A DNA stretch of 40,190 nucleotides, taken from positions 1 to 40,190 of the forward strand of contig JALEII010000088.1 in NCBI GenBank assembly GCA_022770345.1, written 5' to 3'. Source of the stretch: Clostridiales bacterium. Lineage in GTDB: Bacteria; Bacillota; Clostridia; Oscillospirales; Oscillospiraceae. The first letter of the stretch is position 1. Each line of letters begins with the position of its first letter. The notes beneath the pieces were generated by a model, which saw only the letters and a program-made list of their open reading frames with translations, had not been told where the DNA came from and did not search any database. The translations under genes and the position numbers were made by a program. Of this stretch, positions 14,161 to 22,045 are shown one piece after another.

Positions 14161-15173
14161 CGGTAAAGGAAGAACTGGAGCGGCAGGAGCATCGGAATCT
14201 GAATCCCCTGGCGGCATTTGCCGACGAGAGCAGGGGCCGGCCCCGGCTGGACCCGGAGCGGGAGCAGGACGTGCGGACCTGCTATCAGCGGGATACGGAC
14301 CGCATCGTCCACAGCAAATCCTTCCGGCGGCTCATGCACAAGACCCAGGTGTTCCTGCGGCCGGAGGGGGACCACTACCGGACCCGCATGACCCACACTT
14401 TGGAGGTGGCTCGCATTGCCCGGACCATCACCCGTGCTTTGGGTTTGAACGAGGACCTGTGCGAGGCCATCGCCATGGGCCACGACCTGGGCCACACCCC
14501 CTTCGGCCATGCCGGAGAGGCGGCGCTGACCAGATGCCTGGGCAAGCCCTTCCGGCACAACGAACAGAGTCTGCGGGTGGTGGATGTGCTGGAAAACGAT
14601 GGTGCAGGGCTGAATCTGACCTACGAGGTCCGCATGGGCATCGTGGGCCACACCACCGGCGCACCGCTGCCGGAGACCCTGGAAGGACAGATCGTGCGGA
14701 AATCCGACCAGATCGCCTATGTGAACCATGATATTGACGACGCCATCCGGGCGGGCATCCTGACCGATGAGGACATCCCGGACAGCATTTCGGATCTGCT
14801 GGGTCACACCCACCGGGAGCGGGTGAACAGCCTGGTGGTGGACTGCATTTTAACGTCCCGGGAGGCCGGGGCCATTCTGCTGACGCCCGAAATGGACCAG
14901 GCCCTCAAGGACCTGCGGTCCTTTATGTTCGAGCGGGTCTACCGGAACCCGGTCGCTAAGGGGGAGGAAAGTAAGGCCAAGGAAATGCTCCTGCGGCTTT
15001 ATGACTATTATTTTACCAATCCCCAGGCCCTGCCGGAGACCTTCCAACCCCAGATGAGCTTTGACGGACTGGAACGGACGGTCTGCGATTACATTGCGGG
15101 AATGACGGACAACTACGCCGTGGACAAATATACGGAGATTTTTATTCCCCTGGGTTGGCAAGTCCGGGGATAA
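14157..15173 (+). CDS. dgt: Dgt-type deoxynucleoside triphosphate triphosphohydrolase
   Basis: A 338-residue HD-domain protein of the dGTPase family, which cleaves dNTPs to deoxynucleosides and tripolyphosphate. The HD metal ligands are visible: His80 in RMTHTLEVA, His109-Asp110 in MGHDLGHTPFGHAG, and Asp184 in RKSDQIAYVNHD. The start ATG overlaps the preceding stop as ATGA. Placement just before dnaG and a sigma-70 gene is common in Clostridia. Nucleotide preference cannot be read from sequence, so the symbol is by family and synteny. The promoter for dnaG lies within its last codons. Confidence 0.92.
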   Translation: MTVKEELERQEHRNLNPLAAFADESRGRPRLDPEREQDVRTCYQRDTDRIVHSKSFRRLMHKTQVFLRPEGDHYRTRMTHTLEVARIARTITRALGLNEDLCEAIAMGHDLGHTPFGHAGEAALTRCLGKPFRHNEQSLRVVDVLENDGAGLNLTYEVRMGIVGHTTGAPLPETLEGQIVRKSDQIAYVNHDIDDAIRAGILTDEDIPDSISDLLGHTHRERVNSLVVDCILTSREAGAILLTPEMDQALKDLRSFMFERVYRNPVAKGEESKAKEMLLRLYDYYFTNPQALPETFQPQMSFDGLERTVCDYIAGMTDNYAVDKYTEIFIPLGWQVRG

Positions 15174-15184
15174 TGTGCTATAAT
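15155..15184 (+). promoter_or_regulatory. Promoter of dnaG and following genes
   Basis: TTGGCA (15155-15160) and TATAAT (15179-15184) with an 18-base spacer, overlapping the 3' end of dgt. The start near 15191 is 34 bases before dnaG. Confidence 0.6.
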
Positions 15185-15224
15185 ATAAGTCAAATCGGGA
15201 AAAATGCGGAAAGGAGGGACTTGT

Positions 15225-16964
15225 ATGCCGTTTCCGCCTTCCTTTATTGACGAGGTGGTGGCCCGCAACCCCATTGAGGACGTGGTGGGCCAGTATGTGA
15301 ATCTGAAACGATCCGGGGCGAATCTGTTCGGCCTGTGCCCTTTCCATGGGGAGAAAACGCCGTCCTTTTCCGTGGCCCCGGACAAGGGGATCTATTATTG
15401 CTTCGGCTGCCATAAGGGCGGCGGGGTCATCAATTTCCAGATGGAGATTGAGGGCCTCAGCTACGGCGATGCGGTCCGGGCCTTGGCCAAGCGGGCGGGT
15501 TTGGAGGTTCCGGAGGACCCCCAGTTCCAGAGCCGCTATAAGCAGCAGGAGCGTCTTTGGGCATTGAGCAAGGAAGCTGCCCGGTATTTCCACAGCAAGC
15601 TCTATGCCCAGGAGGGAACCGAGGGCTTATCCTACGCTCAAAAGCGGGGGATGCCCAAGTCAACCCTGACGAAGTTTGGTATCGGATTTGCCCCCAATAG
15701 CTGGAACGGCCTGGTGGACGCCATGAAGGCCAAGGGCTATACGGACCAGGAATTGAAGGATGCGGGACTGGTGTCCGAGAAGAACGGACGCATTTACGAC
15801 CGGTTCCGCAACCGGCTCATGTTTCCCATTATCGATGTCCGGGGCAATGTCATCGGCTTTGGCGGCCGGGTCATGGACAATTCCACGCCGAAATACTTAA
15901 ATTCCCCGGAGACGATTATTTTTAACAAGCGGAAAAACCTGTTTGCCCTGAATCTGGCCAAGAAAAGCAAGCTGGGGTATCTCATTCTGGTGGAGGGGTA
16001 TATGGATGCCGTGGCCCTGCATCAGTATGGCTTCGACTGTGCTGTGGCCTCCTTGGGTACCAGCCTGACCCAGGAACATGCCGTGCTGCTGAGCCGGTAC
16101 ACGGAGCAGGTGGTTCTTATCTATGACGGCGACGAAGCCGGGCAGAACGCCACCCGCCGGGCCATCCCCATGCTGGAAGCGGCGGGCATTCAGGTGAAGG
16201 TCCTGCGGATGCACGACGCCAAGGACCCGGACGAATATCTGAAAAAGTTCGGAGCGGACAAGTTTAAAATCCTGTTGGAGGAGGCTTCCAATAGGGTGGA
16301 ATATCAGCTGGGGGCTATCGCCCGGAAGTATCATCTCAATGACGATGAAGAACGCATCCAGTTTCTCCGGGAGGCGGCGGACCTGGTGGCCAGTCTGCCC
16401 AGTCCCGTCCAGCGGGAGATCTACGGGGGCCGTGCGGCGGAGACCGCCAAGGTCACCCCGGAGGCCATGAAGTTGGAGGTAGACCGTGCCAGAAAACGCC
16501 GGGAAAAGCGGGAAAAAAAGCAGGAAGAACAAAAAATGCTCTCGCCTGCCCAGAATTTGCAGCCCAAAAGCCGGACCATCCGCTATGAGGACATTCGCTC
16601 GGCTATGGCCGAGGAGGTTATTCTGGCCAACGTGTTCAAGCAGCCGAGCCTTCTGGACCAGGTGGGCAGCCTGACGGCAGCACAGTTTTCCTGCCCGTTG
16701 CTTGGAAGAATTTTCCGGCAGCAGCAGGATCGGTACAAGCAGGGACTGGAAGTGTCTGCCAGCGTACTGGATGGACTGGAAAGCGACGAAATGGCCCACC
16801 TTGCGGGCATTTTGCAGCGCAATCAGGGCCCTGTGAACGAGCAGGCCTTTGCCGACTGCGTCCGCACGGTGCTGGAAAGCGACCGGGCAAGAAACACGGT
16901 GACGGAACAGGACCTGCTGGCACTGCGGGACAAGATGAAAGAAAAAAAAGGAATGAAATTATGA
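15225..16964 (+). CDS. dnaG: DNA primase
   Basis: A 579-residue DnaG. The N-terminal CHC2 zinc finger has Cys38, His41, Cys59 and Cys62 (LCPFHGEKTPSF, then YYCFGCHKGG). The catalytic core follows, with the Toprim motifs LVEGYMDAVALHQ (near residue 255) and IYDGDEAGQNA (near 300). The C-terminal ~120 residues match a DnaB-helicase-interacting region. It makes the RNA primers for replication. The start MPFPPSFIDEVV follows a GGAGGG site and fits the family; an ATG seven codons upstream does not. It overlaps the next sigma gene by ATGA. Confidence 0.97.
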   Translation: MPFPPSFIDEVVARNPIEDVVGQYVNLKRSGANLFGLCPFHGEKTPSFSVAPDKGIYYCFGCHKGGGVINFQMEIEGLSYGDAVRALAKRAGLEVPEDPQFQSRYKQQERLWALSKEAARYFHSKLYAQEGTEGLSYAQKRGMPKSTLTKFGIGFAPNSWNGLVDAMKAKGYTDQELKDAGLVSEKNGRIYDRFRNRLMFPIIDVRGNVIGFGGRVMDNSTPKYLNSPETIIFNKRKNLFALNLAKKSKLGYLILVEGYMDAVALHQYGFDCAVASLGTSLTQEHAVLLSRYTEQVVLIYDGDEAGQNATRRAIPMLEAAGIQVKVLRMHDAKDPDEYLKKFGADKFKILLEEASNRVEYQLGAIARKYHLNDDEERIQFLREAADLVASLPSPVQREIYGGRAAETAKVTPEAMKLEVDRARKRREKREKKQEEQKMLSPAQNLQPKSRTIRYEDIRSAMAEEVILANVFKQPSLLDQVGSLTAAQFSCPLLGRIFRQQQDRYKQGLEVSASVLDGLESDEMAHLAGILQRNQGPVNEQAFADCVRTVLESDRARNTVTEQDLLALRDKMKEKKGMKL

Positions 16965-17830
16965 GCGCTACACCTACCGATACCCCGGAAAAGACCGTGT
17001 CCGCCGGAGAGGACGACGTGCGGCAGTATATGCAGGAAATTCGTGCCTATCCGCTTCTGACGGTGGAGGAAGAACGGGCATTGGCCCGCCGCTGCGCCCA
17101 GGGCGATGAGGAGGCCATCCGGGCCCTGGTCAACGCCAACCTGCGGCTGGTGGTGTCCATTGCGAAAGAGTATACCGGCCGGGGCGTGCCGTTGATGGAC
17201 CTGATTCAGGAGGGGAGCATCGGCCTGCTGGCGGCGGCCAAGAAATTTGACTACACCCGGGAGCTGCGGTTTTCCACCTATGCCACCAAATGGATCCGGC
17301 AGAGCGTGGGCCGGTGTCTGGCCCAGCACAGCGGGGTCATCCGGGTGCCCACCCACACCGGTGAAAAAATGCGGAAGGTCCTGGCCACCCAGAACCGGCT
17401 GGCCCAGGAATTGGAGCGGGCGCCCACGGAGGCGGAAATTGCCGAAAGCACTGGCCTGACGGTAGAGCAGGTCCGGAAACTTCTGGACCTGGTGCCGGAG
17501 ACCTGTTCGTTGGATGCGCCCACCGGTGAGGACGGGGACACCAGCCTGGGAGGACTCTTGCGGGACAGCACTGTGGAGGCCCCGGAGAAGGAAGTGGTCC
17601 GCCAGGAGTTGGAAACCACCATGCAGACCCTTCTGGACCAGTTGCCGGAGCGGCAGCGGAAATTGGTGTCCATGCGCTTCGGTCTGGAGGACGGCGTGTG
17701 CCATTCTCTGGACGAAATTGGCAGGGAATTCGGTGTTTCCCGGGAACGGGCCAGGCAAATCGAAGGCCAGGCCATGGAAAAGCTGCGGCAGATGGGCATG
17801 AAGCAGGGATTGGAGGATTTTCTGGAATGA
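16961..17830 (+). CDS. Sigma-70 family factor without region 1.1 and with altered region 2
   Basis: A 289-residue sigma-70 factor in the position normally held by rpoD after dnaG. Regions 1.2 (DDVRQYMQEI), 2.1-2.2 (NLRLVVSIAKEYTGRG, DLIQEG 80-85), 2.3-2.4, 3 and 4 are present, but region 1.1 is absent. Region 4.2 keeps the -35-reading SRERARQIE (260-268). In region 2.3/2.4 the usual YATWWIRQAITR reads YATKWIRQSVGR, so the Trp equivalent to E. coli Trp433, which melts the -10 element, is Lys110, and the Thr440 position is Gly117. It may be a divergent primary sigma or a specialised one. Both ends overlap neighbours by ATGA. Confidence 0.85.
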   Translation: MSATPTDTPEKTVSAGEDDVRQYMQEIRAYPLLTVEEERALARRCAQGDEEAIRALVNANLRLVVSIAKEYTGRGVPLMDLIQEGSIGLLAAAKKFDYTRELRFSTYATKWIRQSVGRCLAQHSGVIRVPTHTGEKMRKVLATQNRLAQELERAPTEAEIAESTGLTVEQVRKLLDLVPETCSLDAPTGEDGDTSLGGLLRDSTVEAPEKEVVRQELETTMQTLLDQLPERQRKLVSMRFGLEDGVCHSLDEIGREFGVSRERARQIEGQAMEKLRQMGMKQGLEDFLE

Positions 17831-18777
17831 GAACACTGGACGTGGATTTTGGGGACAGCTCCTTTGAACTGGCGATTGCACGGCTGAAAGCAGGCGATTC
17901 TTTTCCGGCGGGCCGGTTTTTGACCCTGCTGGAAGGGGAGGATGAGGAAGCGGTAGAGGCCGCCTTTGATACTCTGGCCGAGCGGGGTATCCGTTTGGAG
18001 CTTTCCGGCATCCCCAAGGCCAGCCCCACCGGTAGCGGCTCTGCCCGGCTCCATTTGGAGGAAAAGCTGGCAAAATCGGAGAATATTGCCGAAGATCTCC
18101 CGGAGGAGGACCCCTTGCGGCTCTACTTAGAGGAACTTTCCCAGGCGGAAGGGGACCCCGTGGGAGAAATGCTTCCAAAGGTCGTTGCGTTGGCAAGAGA
18201 ATATGTGGGCTACGGCGTGCTGCTGACGGACCTTATCCAGGAGGGCAATCTGGCCCTCTGGGAGGCCATGGCTTCGGAAGGAAATGCGGAAGAAGCGGCC
18301 CGGCAGGGCATGATCAAGGCCGTGACCATGCAGGCCCGTGCCAACGGCGTGGGCAGCAAAATGCGCCAGGCTTTGGAAAAATACCGTGCGGCGGACGAGC
18401 GGCTCCTGGTCCGGCTGGGCCGGACGCCCCTGCTGGAAGAGATCGCCCAGGAAGCGGGGATTTCGCTGGAAGAAGCCTATACGGTTTCCAAAATGTACGA
18501 GGATGCCAAGCTGGTGGCCAGCGCCCATAAAAAGCCGGAGAAAAATGACGAGGACGAGGAAAAAGCCGTGGAGGACACGGCCTATTTCCAGATGCGCCAG
18601 CGCATCAGTGACCTGCTTTCCAACTTGACACCGGAGGAGCAGAAGCTGCTGACCCTCCGCTTCGGCCTGGAAGGCAGCGGACCCCAAAGCCCGGAGCAGG
18701 TGGGTCTTGCCCTGGGCCTGACCGCCGCCGAAGTGGTGGCGGCGGAAGCAAAAGCCCTGGCCAAACTCCGGGGTTAA
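17827..18777 (+). CDS. Degenerate sigma-70-like protein lacking a recognisable -10-binding region
   Basis: A 316-residue protein with the outline of a sigma-70 factor. Residues ~11-60 resemble region 1.1 (FLTLLEGEDEEAVEAAFDTL, then AERGIRLEL), and 95-104 region 1.2 (DPLRLYLEEL). Residues 117-147 resemble regions 2.1-2.2 (VVALAREYVGYGVLLTDLIQ, then EGNLALWEA). The YATWW-type region 2.3/2.4 is missing. Residues ~176-230 resemble region 3 and ~258-316 region 4, but the -35-reading RERxRQ helix is replaced by TAAEVVAAEAKA. It thus keeps the core-binding motif while losing DNA-reading parts. The start overlaps the stop of the preceding sigma gene (ATGA). Possible roles are partner, antagonist or regulatory subunit of that sigma factor; all are inference. 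Confidence 0.8.
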   Translation: MRTLDVDFGDSSFELAIARLKAGDSFPAGRFLTLLEGEDEEAVEAAFDTLAERGIRLELSGIPKASPTGSGSARLHLEEKLAKSENIAEDLPEEDPLRLYLEELSQAEGDPVGEMLPKVVALAREYVGYGVLLTDLIQEGNLALWEAMASEGNAEEAARQGMIKAVTMQARANGVGSKMRQALEKYRAADERLLVRLGRTPLLEEIAQEAGISLEEAYTVSKMYEDAKLVASAHKKPEKNDEDEEKAVEDTAYFQMRQRISDLLSNLTPEEQKLLTLRFGLEGSGPQSPEQVGLALGLTAAEVVAAEAKALAKLRG

Positions 18778-18794
18778 GTGTAAGGAGAAAAACT

Positions 18795-19475
18795 ATGGCG
18801 AAAAAGATTGCAATTGCCATCGATGGCCCCGCCGGTGCCGGGAAAAGCACCATTGCCCGCCGATTGGCAGCGGAACTGGGCTACTGCTATGTGGACACCG
18901 GGGCCATTTACCGGACCGTGGCCTACTTCCTGGACCTGCTGGGCATCAGCCCCAAGGACGCCGACGGGGTGGCGCGGTATCTGGATGAGTTGACTGTGAG
19001 CATTACCTACGATGAAGAAGGCAAGCAGCACATGATCATGAACGGCATGGACGTGACCGAGGACATCCGCACCCAGGAAATTTCCCAGAAGGCTTCCCTG
19101 GTGTCCGCCAATCCGCTGGTCCGGGAAATGCTGTTGGACCTGCAGCGGGACATGGCCAAGGAATACAACGTCATTATGGACGGCCGGGATATCGGCACCG
19201 TGGTGTTGCCCCGGGCCAAAGTGAAAATTTTCCTGACCGCTTCTCCCGAGGTCCGGGCCAAGCGCCGGACGGCGGAGCTGGAGGCCAAGGGCCAGACCGC
19301 CAATTATGAGAAGGTCCTGAAGGAAATTCAGCAGCGGGACTATCAGGATTCCCACCGGGCCATCGCCCCCCTGAAGCAGGCGAAGGATGCGGTAAAGGTG
19401 GATACCTCCGAGTTGGACATTGACGGCGTGGTGGCGACCATCCGGAAGATCGTGGAAGGAAAGATCGGACAATGA
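18795..19475 (+). CDS. cmk: Cytidylate kinase
   Basis: A 226-residue (d)CMP kinase, the common length. The P-loop is IDGPAGAGKST near the N-terminus, followed by YVDTGAIYR. MDGRDIGTVVLP and the lid sequence KRRTAELEAKG are typical, with DSHRAIAPLKQAKDAVKVDT near the end. It phosphorylates CMP and dCMP with ATP. An AAGGAG site precedes the ATG. Its stop overlaps the ispH start (ATGA). Linkage to ispH and ribosomal protein S1 is a frequent Clostridia arrangement. Confidence 0.97.
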   Translation: MAKKIAIAIDGPAGAGKSTIARRLAAELGYCYVDTGAIYRTVAYFLDLLGISPKDADGVARYLDELTVSITYDEEGKQHMIMNGMDVTEDIRTQEISQKASLVSANPLVREMLLDLQRDMAKEYNVIMDGRDIGTVVLPRAKVKIFLTASPEVRAKRRTAELEAKGQTANYEKVLKEIQQRDYQDSHRAIAPLKQAKDAVKVDTSELDIDGVVATIRKIVEGKIGQ

Positions 19476-21403
19476 GTGTCACCGTGGCCAAAAGTGCCGG
19501 GTTCTGCTTCGGCGTGAACCGGGCGGTGGAATTGGTGGAGCAGGCGGCGGCCCGGGGCGGGACTGTGGTCACGCTGGGCCCCATCATCCACAACCACCAT
19601 GCGGTGGCTCACTTTGAAGCGATGGGGGTCCACGTGATCGATACCCCGGAGGAAGCCCCGGAGGGGTCCACCGTGGTTATCCGGTCCCACGGGGTGGGCC
19701 GTGAGGTGTACCGGCGGCTGGAAAAAAGGAACGTGACCATCGTGGATGCCACCTGTCCCTTCGTCAAGCGCATCCACAACATCGTGGCCCAAGCCGAGGA
19801 GGAAGGGCGGCTGCCCGTCATCATCGGCACCCGCTCCCACCCGGAGGTGGAGGGCATTGCCGGGTGGTGCAGCCGCTGCGTCATCCTTGAAAGCCCGGAA
19901 GAATTGAAGAATTGGGTCAAAAACGAACGAATTTCCCCTGAATTGCCGATTTGCATGGTTTCTCAGACCACCTCCACAGAATCTTTGTGGAAAAAATGTC
20001 TTCAAATCGGAAAAAAAGAGTTTACTAACCTGAAAAAATTTGATACAATATGCAGAGCAACAGAATACCGGCAGAGCGAAGCAGCAACATTGAGTTCCGC
20101 TTGTCAGGCCATGGTCGTAGTAGGTGACATCCACAGTTCCAACACAGGCCGCCTCGCAATGATCTGCCGGGAACATTGTGATCGTGTGATTGCGGTGGAC
20201 AACGCAGAAGAGTTGTCTCCGGAGAGCTTTTGCAATGTGACGGTTGTTGGAATCACGGCTGGTGCGTCCACACCGGCGTGGATTATAAAGGAGGTCAACA
20301 AGACTATGGGCGAGATCGTAAACAATGTTGAGGCTGGGCAGGAGGAAACTTTTGCCGAACTGCTGGAGCAGGGCATCAAGACTTTAAATACAGGTGATAA
20401 GGTTACCGGCATCGTCACCGGTATCAACAACACCGAGGTACAGGTGGACCTGGGTGCCAAGCACGCAGGCTACATCCCCTACAACGAAGTCAGTGCCGAT
20501 CCTTCCGTGAAGCCGGAGGATATCCTGCACGTGGGTGACGAAATTGAGGTGTTCGTGGTTCGTGTGAACGATCAGGAGGGCACCGTGCAGCTTTCCAGAA
20601 AGAAGCTGGAAGGCATGAAGGTCTGGGACGACATGGCCGCTCTGTGCGAGAGCAAGGAAAATGTCGAGGCTCCCATCACCGAAGAGAACAAGGGTGGCCT
20701 GGTGGCCAACTATAAGGGCATCCGGGTGTTTATCCCCGCTTCCCAGTCCGGCATTGCCAAGGGCGGCGACATGGCCGGTATGGTCGGCAAGACTGTGAAG
20801 ATGAAGATCACCGAGGTGAACCGTGCTCGCCGTCGTGTGATCGGCTCCATCCGTGCCGCTTCCTCCGAGGAGCGGAAGGCCAACCAAGAGAAGATCTGGA
20901 GCGAGATGGCTGTGGGCAACAAGTACCACGGCACCGTCAAGTCCTTGACCTCTTACGGCGCTTTCGTGGATATCGGCGGTGTGGACGGTATGGTCCATGT
21001 GTCCCAGCTGAGCTGGAACCGCATCAAGACCCCTGCCGACGTGGTGAAGGTCGGCGACGAAATCGACGTGCATGTCATCGCTTTCGATCCTGAGAAGCAC
21101 AAGATTTCCCTGGGCTACCGTACCGACGAGACCAACCCCTGGACCCTGTTCCTGAACGAGTACCATGTGGGCGACGTGGTGGATGCCAAGGTCGTGAAGC
21201 TGATGACCTTCGGCGCTTTTGCTGAAATCGTCCCCGGCGTGGACGGCCTCATCCACATCTCCCAGCTGGCCGACCATCGGGTGAATAAGCCTGAGGATGT
21301 GGTCTCCGAGGGCCAGATCGTCCGGGTGAAGATCACCGATATCGACACCGAGGGCAAGCGCATTTCCCTGTCTATCCGTGCAGCCATGGACGACGCCGAA
21401 TAA
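19472..21403 (+). CDS. IspH-ribosomal protein S1 fusion
   Basis: A 643-residue bifunctional protein. Residues 1-~285 are 4-hydroxy-3-methylbut-2-enyl diphosphate reductase (IspH), the last step of the non-mevalonate isoprenoid pathway, with iron-sulfur cysteines Cys12 (GFCFGV), Cys95 (DATCPFV) and Cys194 (TICRATEYRQ) and substrate motif GDIHSSNTG. Residues ~300-640 hold four S1 RNA-binding repeats (SYGAFVDIGGVDGMVHVSQL is the third), as in ribosomal protein S1. The fusion is known in Clostridia. The S1 half shows the codon bias of a highly expressed gene, unlike the IspH half. A promoter-like element (20021-20049) and an internal ribosome site (20287-20295) suggest S1 can also be made alone from Met279. 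Confidence 0.95.
   Translation: MSVTVAKSAGFCFGVNRAVELVEQAAARGGTVVTLGPIIHNHHAVAHFEAMGVHVIDTPEEAPEGSTVVIRSHGVGREVYRRLEKRNVTIVDATCPFVKRIHNIVAQAEEEGRLPVIIGTRSHPEVEGIAGWCSRCVILESPEELKNWVKNERISPELPICMVSQTTSTESLWKKCLQIGKKEFTNLKKFDTICRATEYRQSEAATLSSACQAMVVVGDIHSSNTGRLAMICREHCDRVIAVDNAEELSPESFCNVTVVGITAGASTPAWIIKEVNKTMGEIVNNVEAGQEETFAELLEQGIKTLNTGDKVTGIVTGINNTEVQVDLGAKHAGYIPYNEVSADPSVKPEDILHVGDEIEVFVVRVNDQEGTVQLSRKKLEGMKVWDDMAALCESKENVEAPITEENKGGLVANYKGIRVFIPASQSGIAKGGDMAGMVGKTVKMKITEVNRARRRVIGSIRAASSEERKANQEKIWSEMAVGNKYHGTVKSLTSYGAFVDIGGVDGMVHVSQLSWNRIKTPADVVKVGDEIDVHVIAFDPEKHKISLGYRTDETNPWTLFLNEYHVGDVVDAKVVKLMTFGAFAEIVPGVDGLIHISQLADHRVNKPEDVVSEGQIVRVKITDIDTEGKRISLSIRAAMDDAE
20021..20049 (+). promoter_or_regulatory. 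Candidate internal promoter within ispH
   Basis: TTTACT (20021-20026), a 17-base spacer ending in the extended -10 TG dinucleotide, and TACAAT (20044-20049). It lies in a conspicuously AT-rich patch of an otherwise GC-rich gene and would start transcription about 250 bases before the internal S1 start. Confidence 0.5.
20287..20308 (+). promoter_or_regulatory. Internal ribosome binding site and ATG at the IspH/S1 junction
   Basis: AAAGGAGGT (20287-20295), a near-perfect complement to the 16S rRNA 3' end, lies ten bases before an in-frame ATG (20306-20308, Met279). Initiation here would give a 365-residue four-repeat S1. Confidence 0.55.
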
Positions 21404-21416
21404 TCAAAACCCTAAG

Positions 21417-21452
21417 ATACCGGGGCCGACCTAGTGCCGGCTCCGGTATTTC
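21417..21452 (+). terminator. Terminator after ispH-S1
   Basis: ATACCGG (21417-21423) pairs with CCGGTAT (21443-21449), with further inner pairs (GGCCG with CGGCT), followed by TTTCT. The tail is weak, so partial readthrough into the Dabb gene 21 bases on is likely. Confidence 0.65.
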
Positions 21453-21472
21453 TATAAAAGGAGGAACCTCTT

Positions 21473-21757
21473 ATGGTCAAGCATATCGTCATTTACAGCC
21501 TGAAGAACGGCGTGGACAAGGATACCGCCGTGAAAACCATCGCTTCTCTGCTGGAGCCTCTGGTGGGGCAGGTCCCTGGCCTTGAAAAGCTGGAAATTCG
21601 TCGGACCTATCAGGGCGGCATGGACTACTGCCTCTACTCCGAGTTTGAGAGCAGGGAGGCCCTGGCAAATTACGCCACGCATCCCCTGCACCTGGCGGCC
21701 AAGGAACATTTCTGGACCTGGCTGGATAACCGGGTCTGTGCCGACTACGACTGCTGA
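21473..21757 (+). CDS. Dabb-domain (stress-responsive alpha/beta barrel) protein
   Basis: A 94-residue single-domain protein of the Dabb family, recognised from the opening MVKHIVIYSLKNGVDKD, the LVGQVPGLEKLEIRR segment and the histidine-containing YATHPLHLAA near the end. These small ferredoxin-like-fold proteins dimerise into barrels, and most bacterial members have no assigned function. A GGAGG site precedes the ATG. No separate promoter was found between the weak terminator at 21417 and this gene, so it may depend on readthrough. It is followed nine bases later by the ACT-domain gene. Confidence 0.88.
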   Translation: MVKHIVIYSLKNGVDKDTAVKTIASLLEPLVGQVPGLEKLEIRRTYQGGMDYCLYSEFESREALANYATHPLHLAAKEHFWTWLDNRVCADYDC

Positions 21758-21766
21758 GGGAACGCC

Positions 21767-22036
21767 ATGCGTGCCATTGTAACAGTTGTGGGCAAGGATG
21801 CCGTGGGCATCATCGCTTCCGTCTGCCAGGCCCTGGCGGGCTATAATGTGAACATCCTGGACATCAGCCAGACGGTTATGCAGGGCTACTTCACCATGAT
21901 GATGGTGGTGGATGCGGAGAAATGCACTCTGCCGGTAGCCCAGCTGGCCGAGAAAATGGAGCGGAAGGGTACTGAACTGGGATTGCAGATCCATGTGCAG
22001 CGGGAAGACATTTTCAATGCCATGCACCGTTTGTAA
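21767..22036 (+). CDS. ACT-domain protein
   Basis: An 89-residue ACT-domain protein (UPF0237 type) with the opening RAIVTVVGKDAVGIIASVCQ and a second half typical of the family (GYFTMMMVVDAEKC). ACT domains usually sense amino acids or other small ligands. It is nine bases before the PFL/DUF711 gene, a pairing found widely in bacteria, which suggests the two proteins act together. Ligand unknown. Confidence 0.9.
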   Translation: MRAIVTVVGKDAVGIIASVCQALAGYNVNILDISQTVMQGYFTMMMVVDAEKCTLPVAQLAEKMERKGTELGLQIHVQREDIFNAMHRL

Positions 22037-22045
22037 GGGGGAGCC

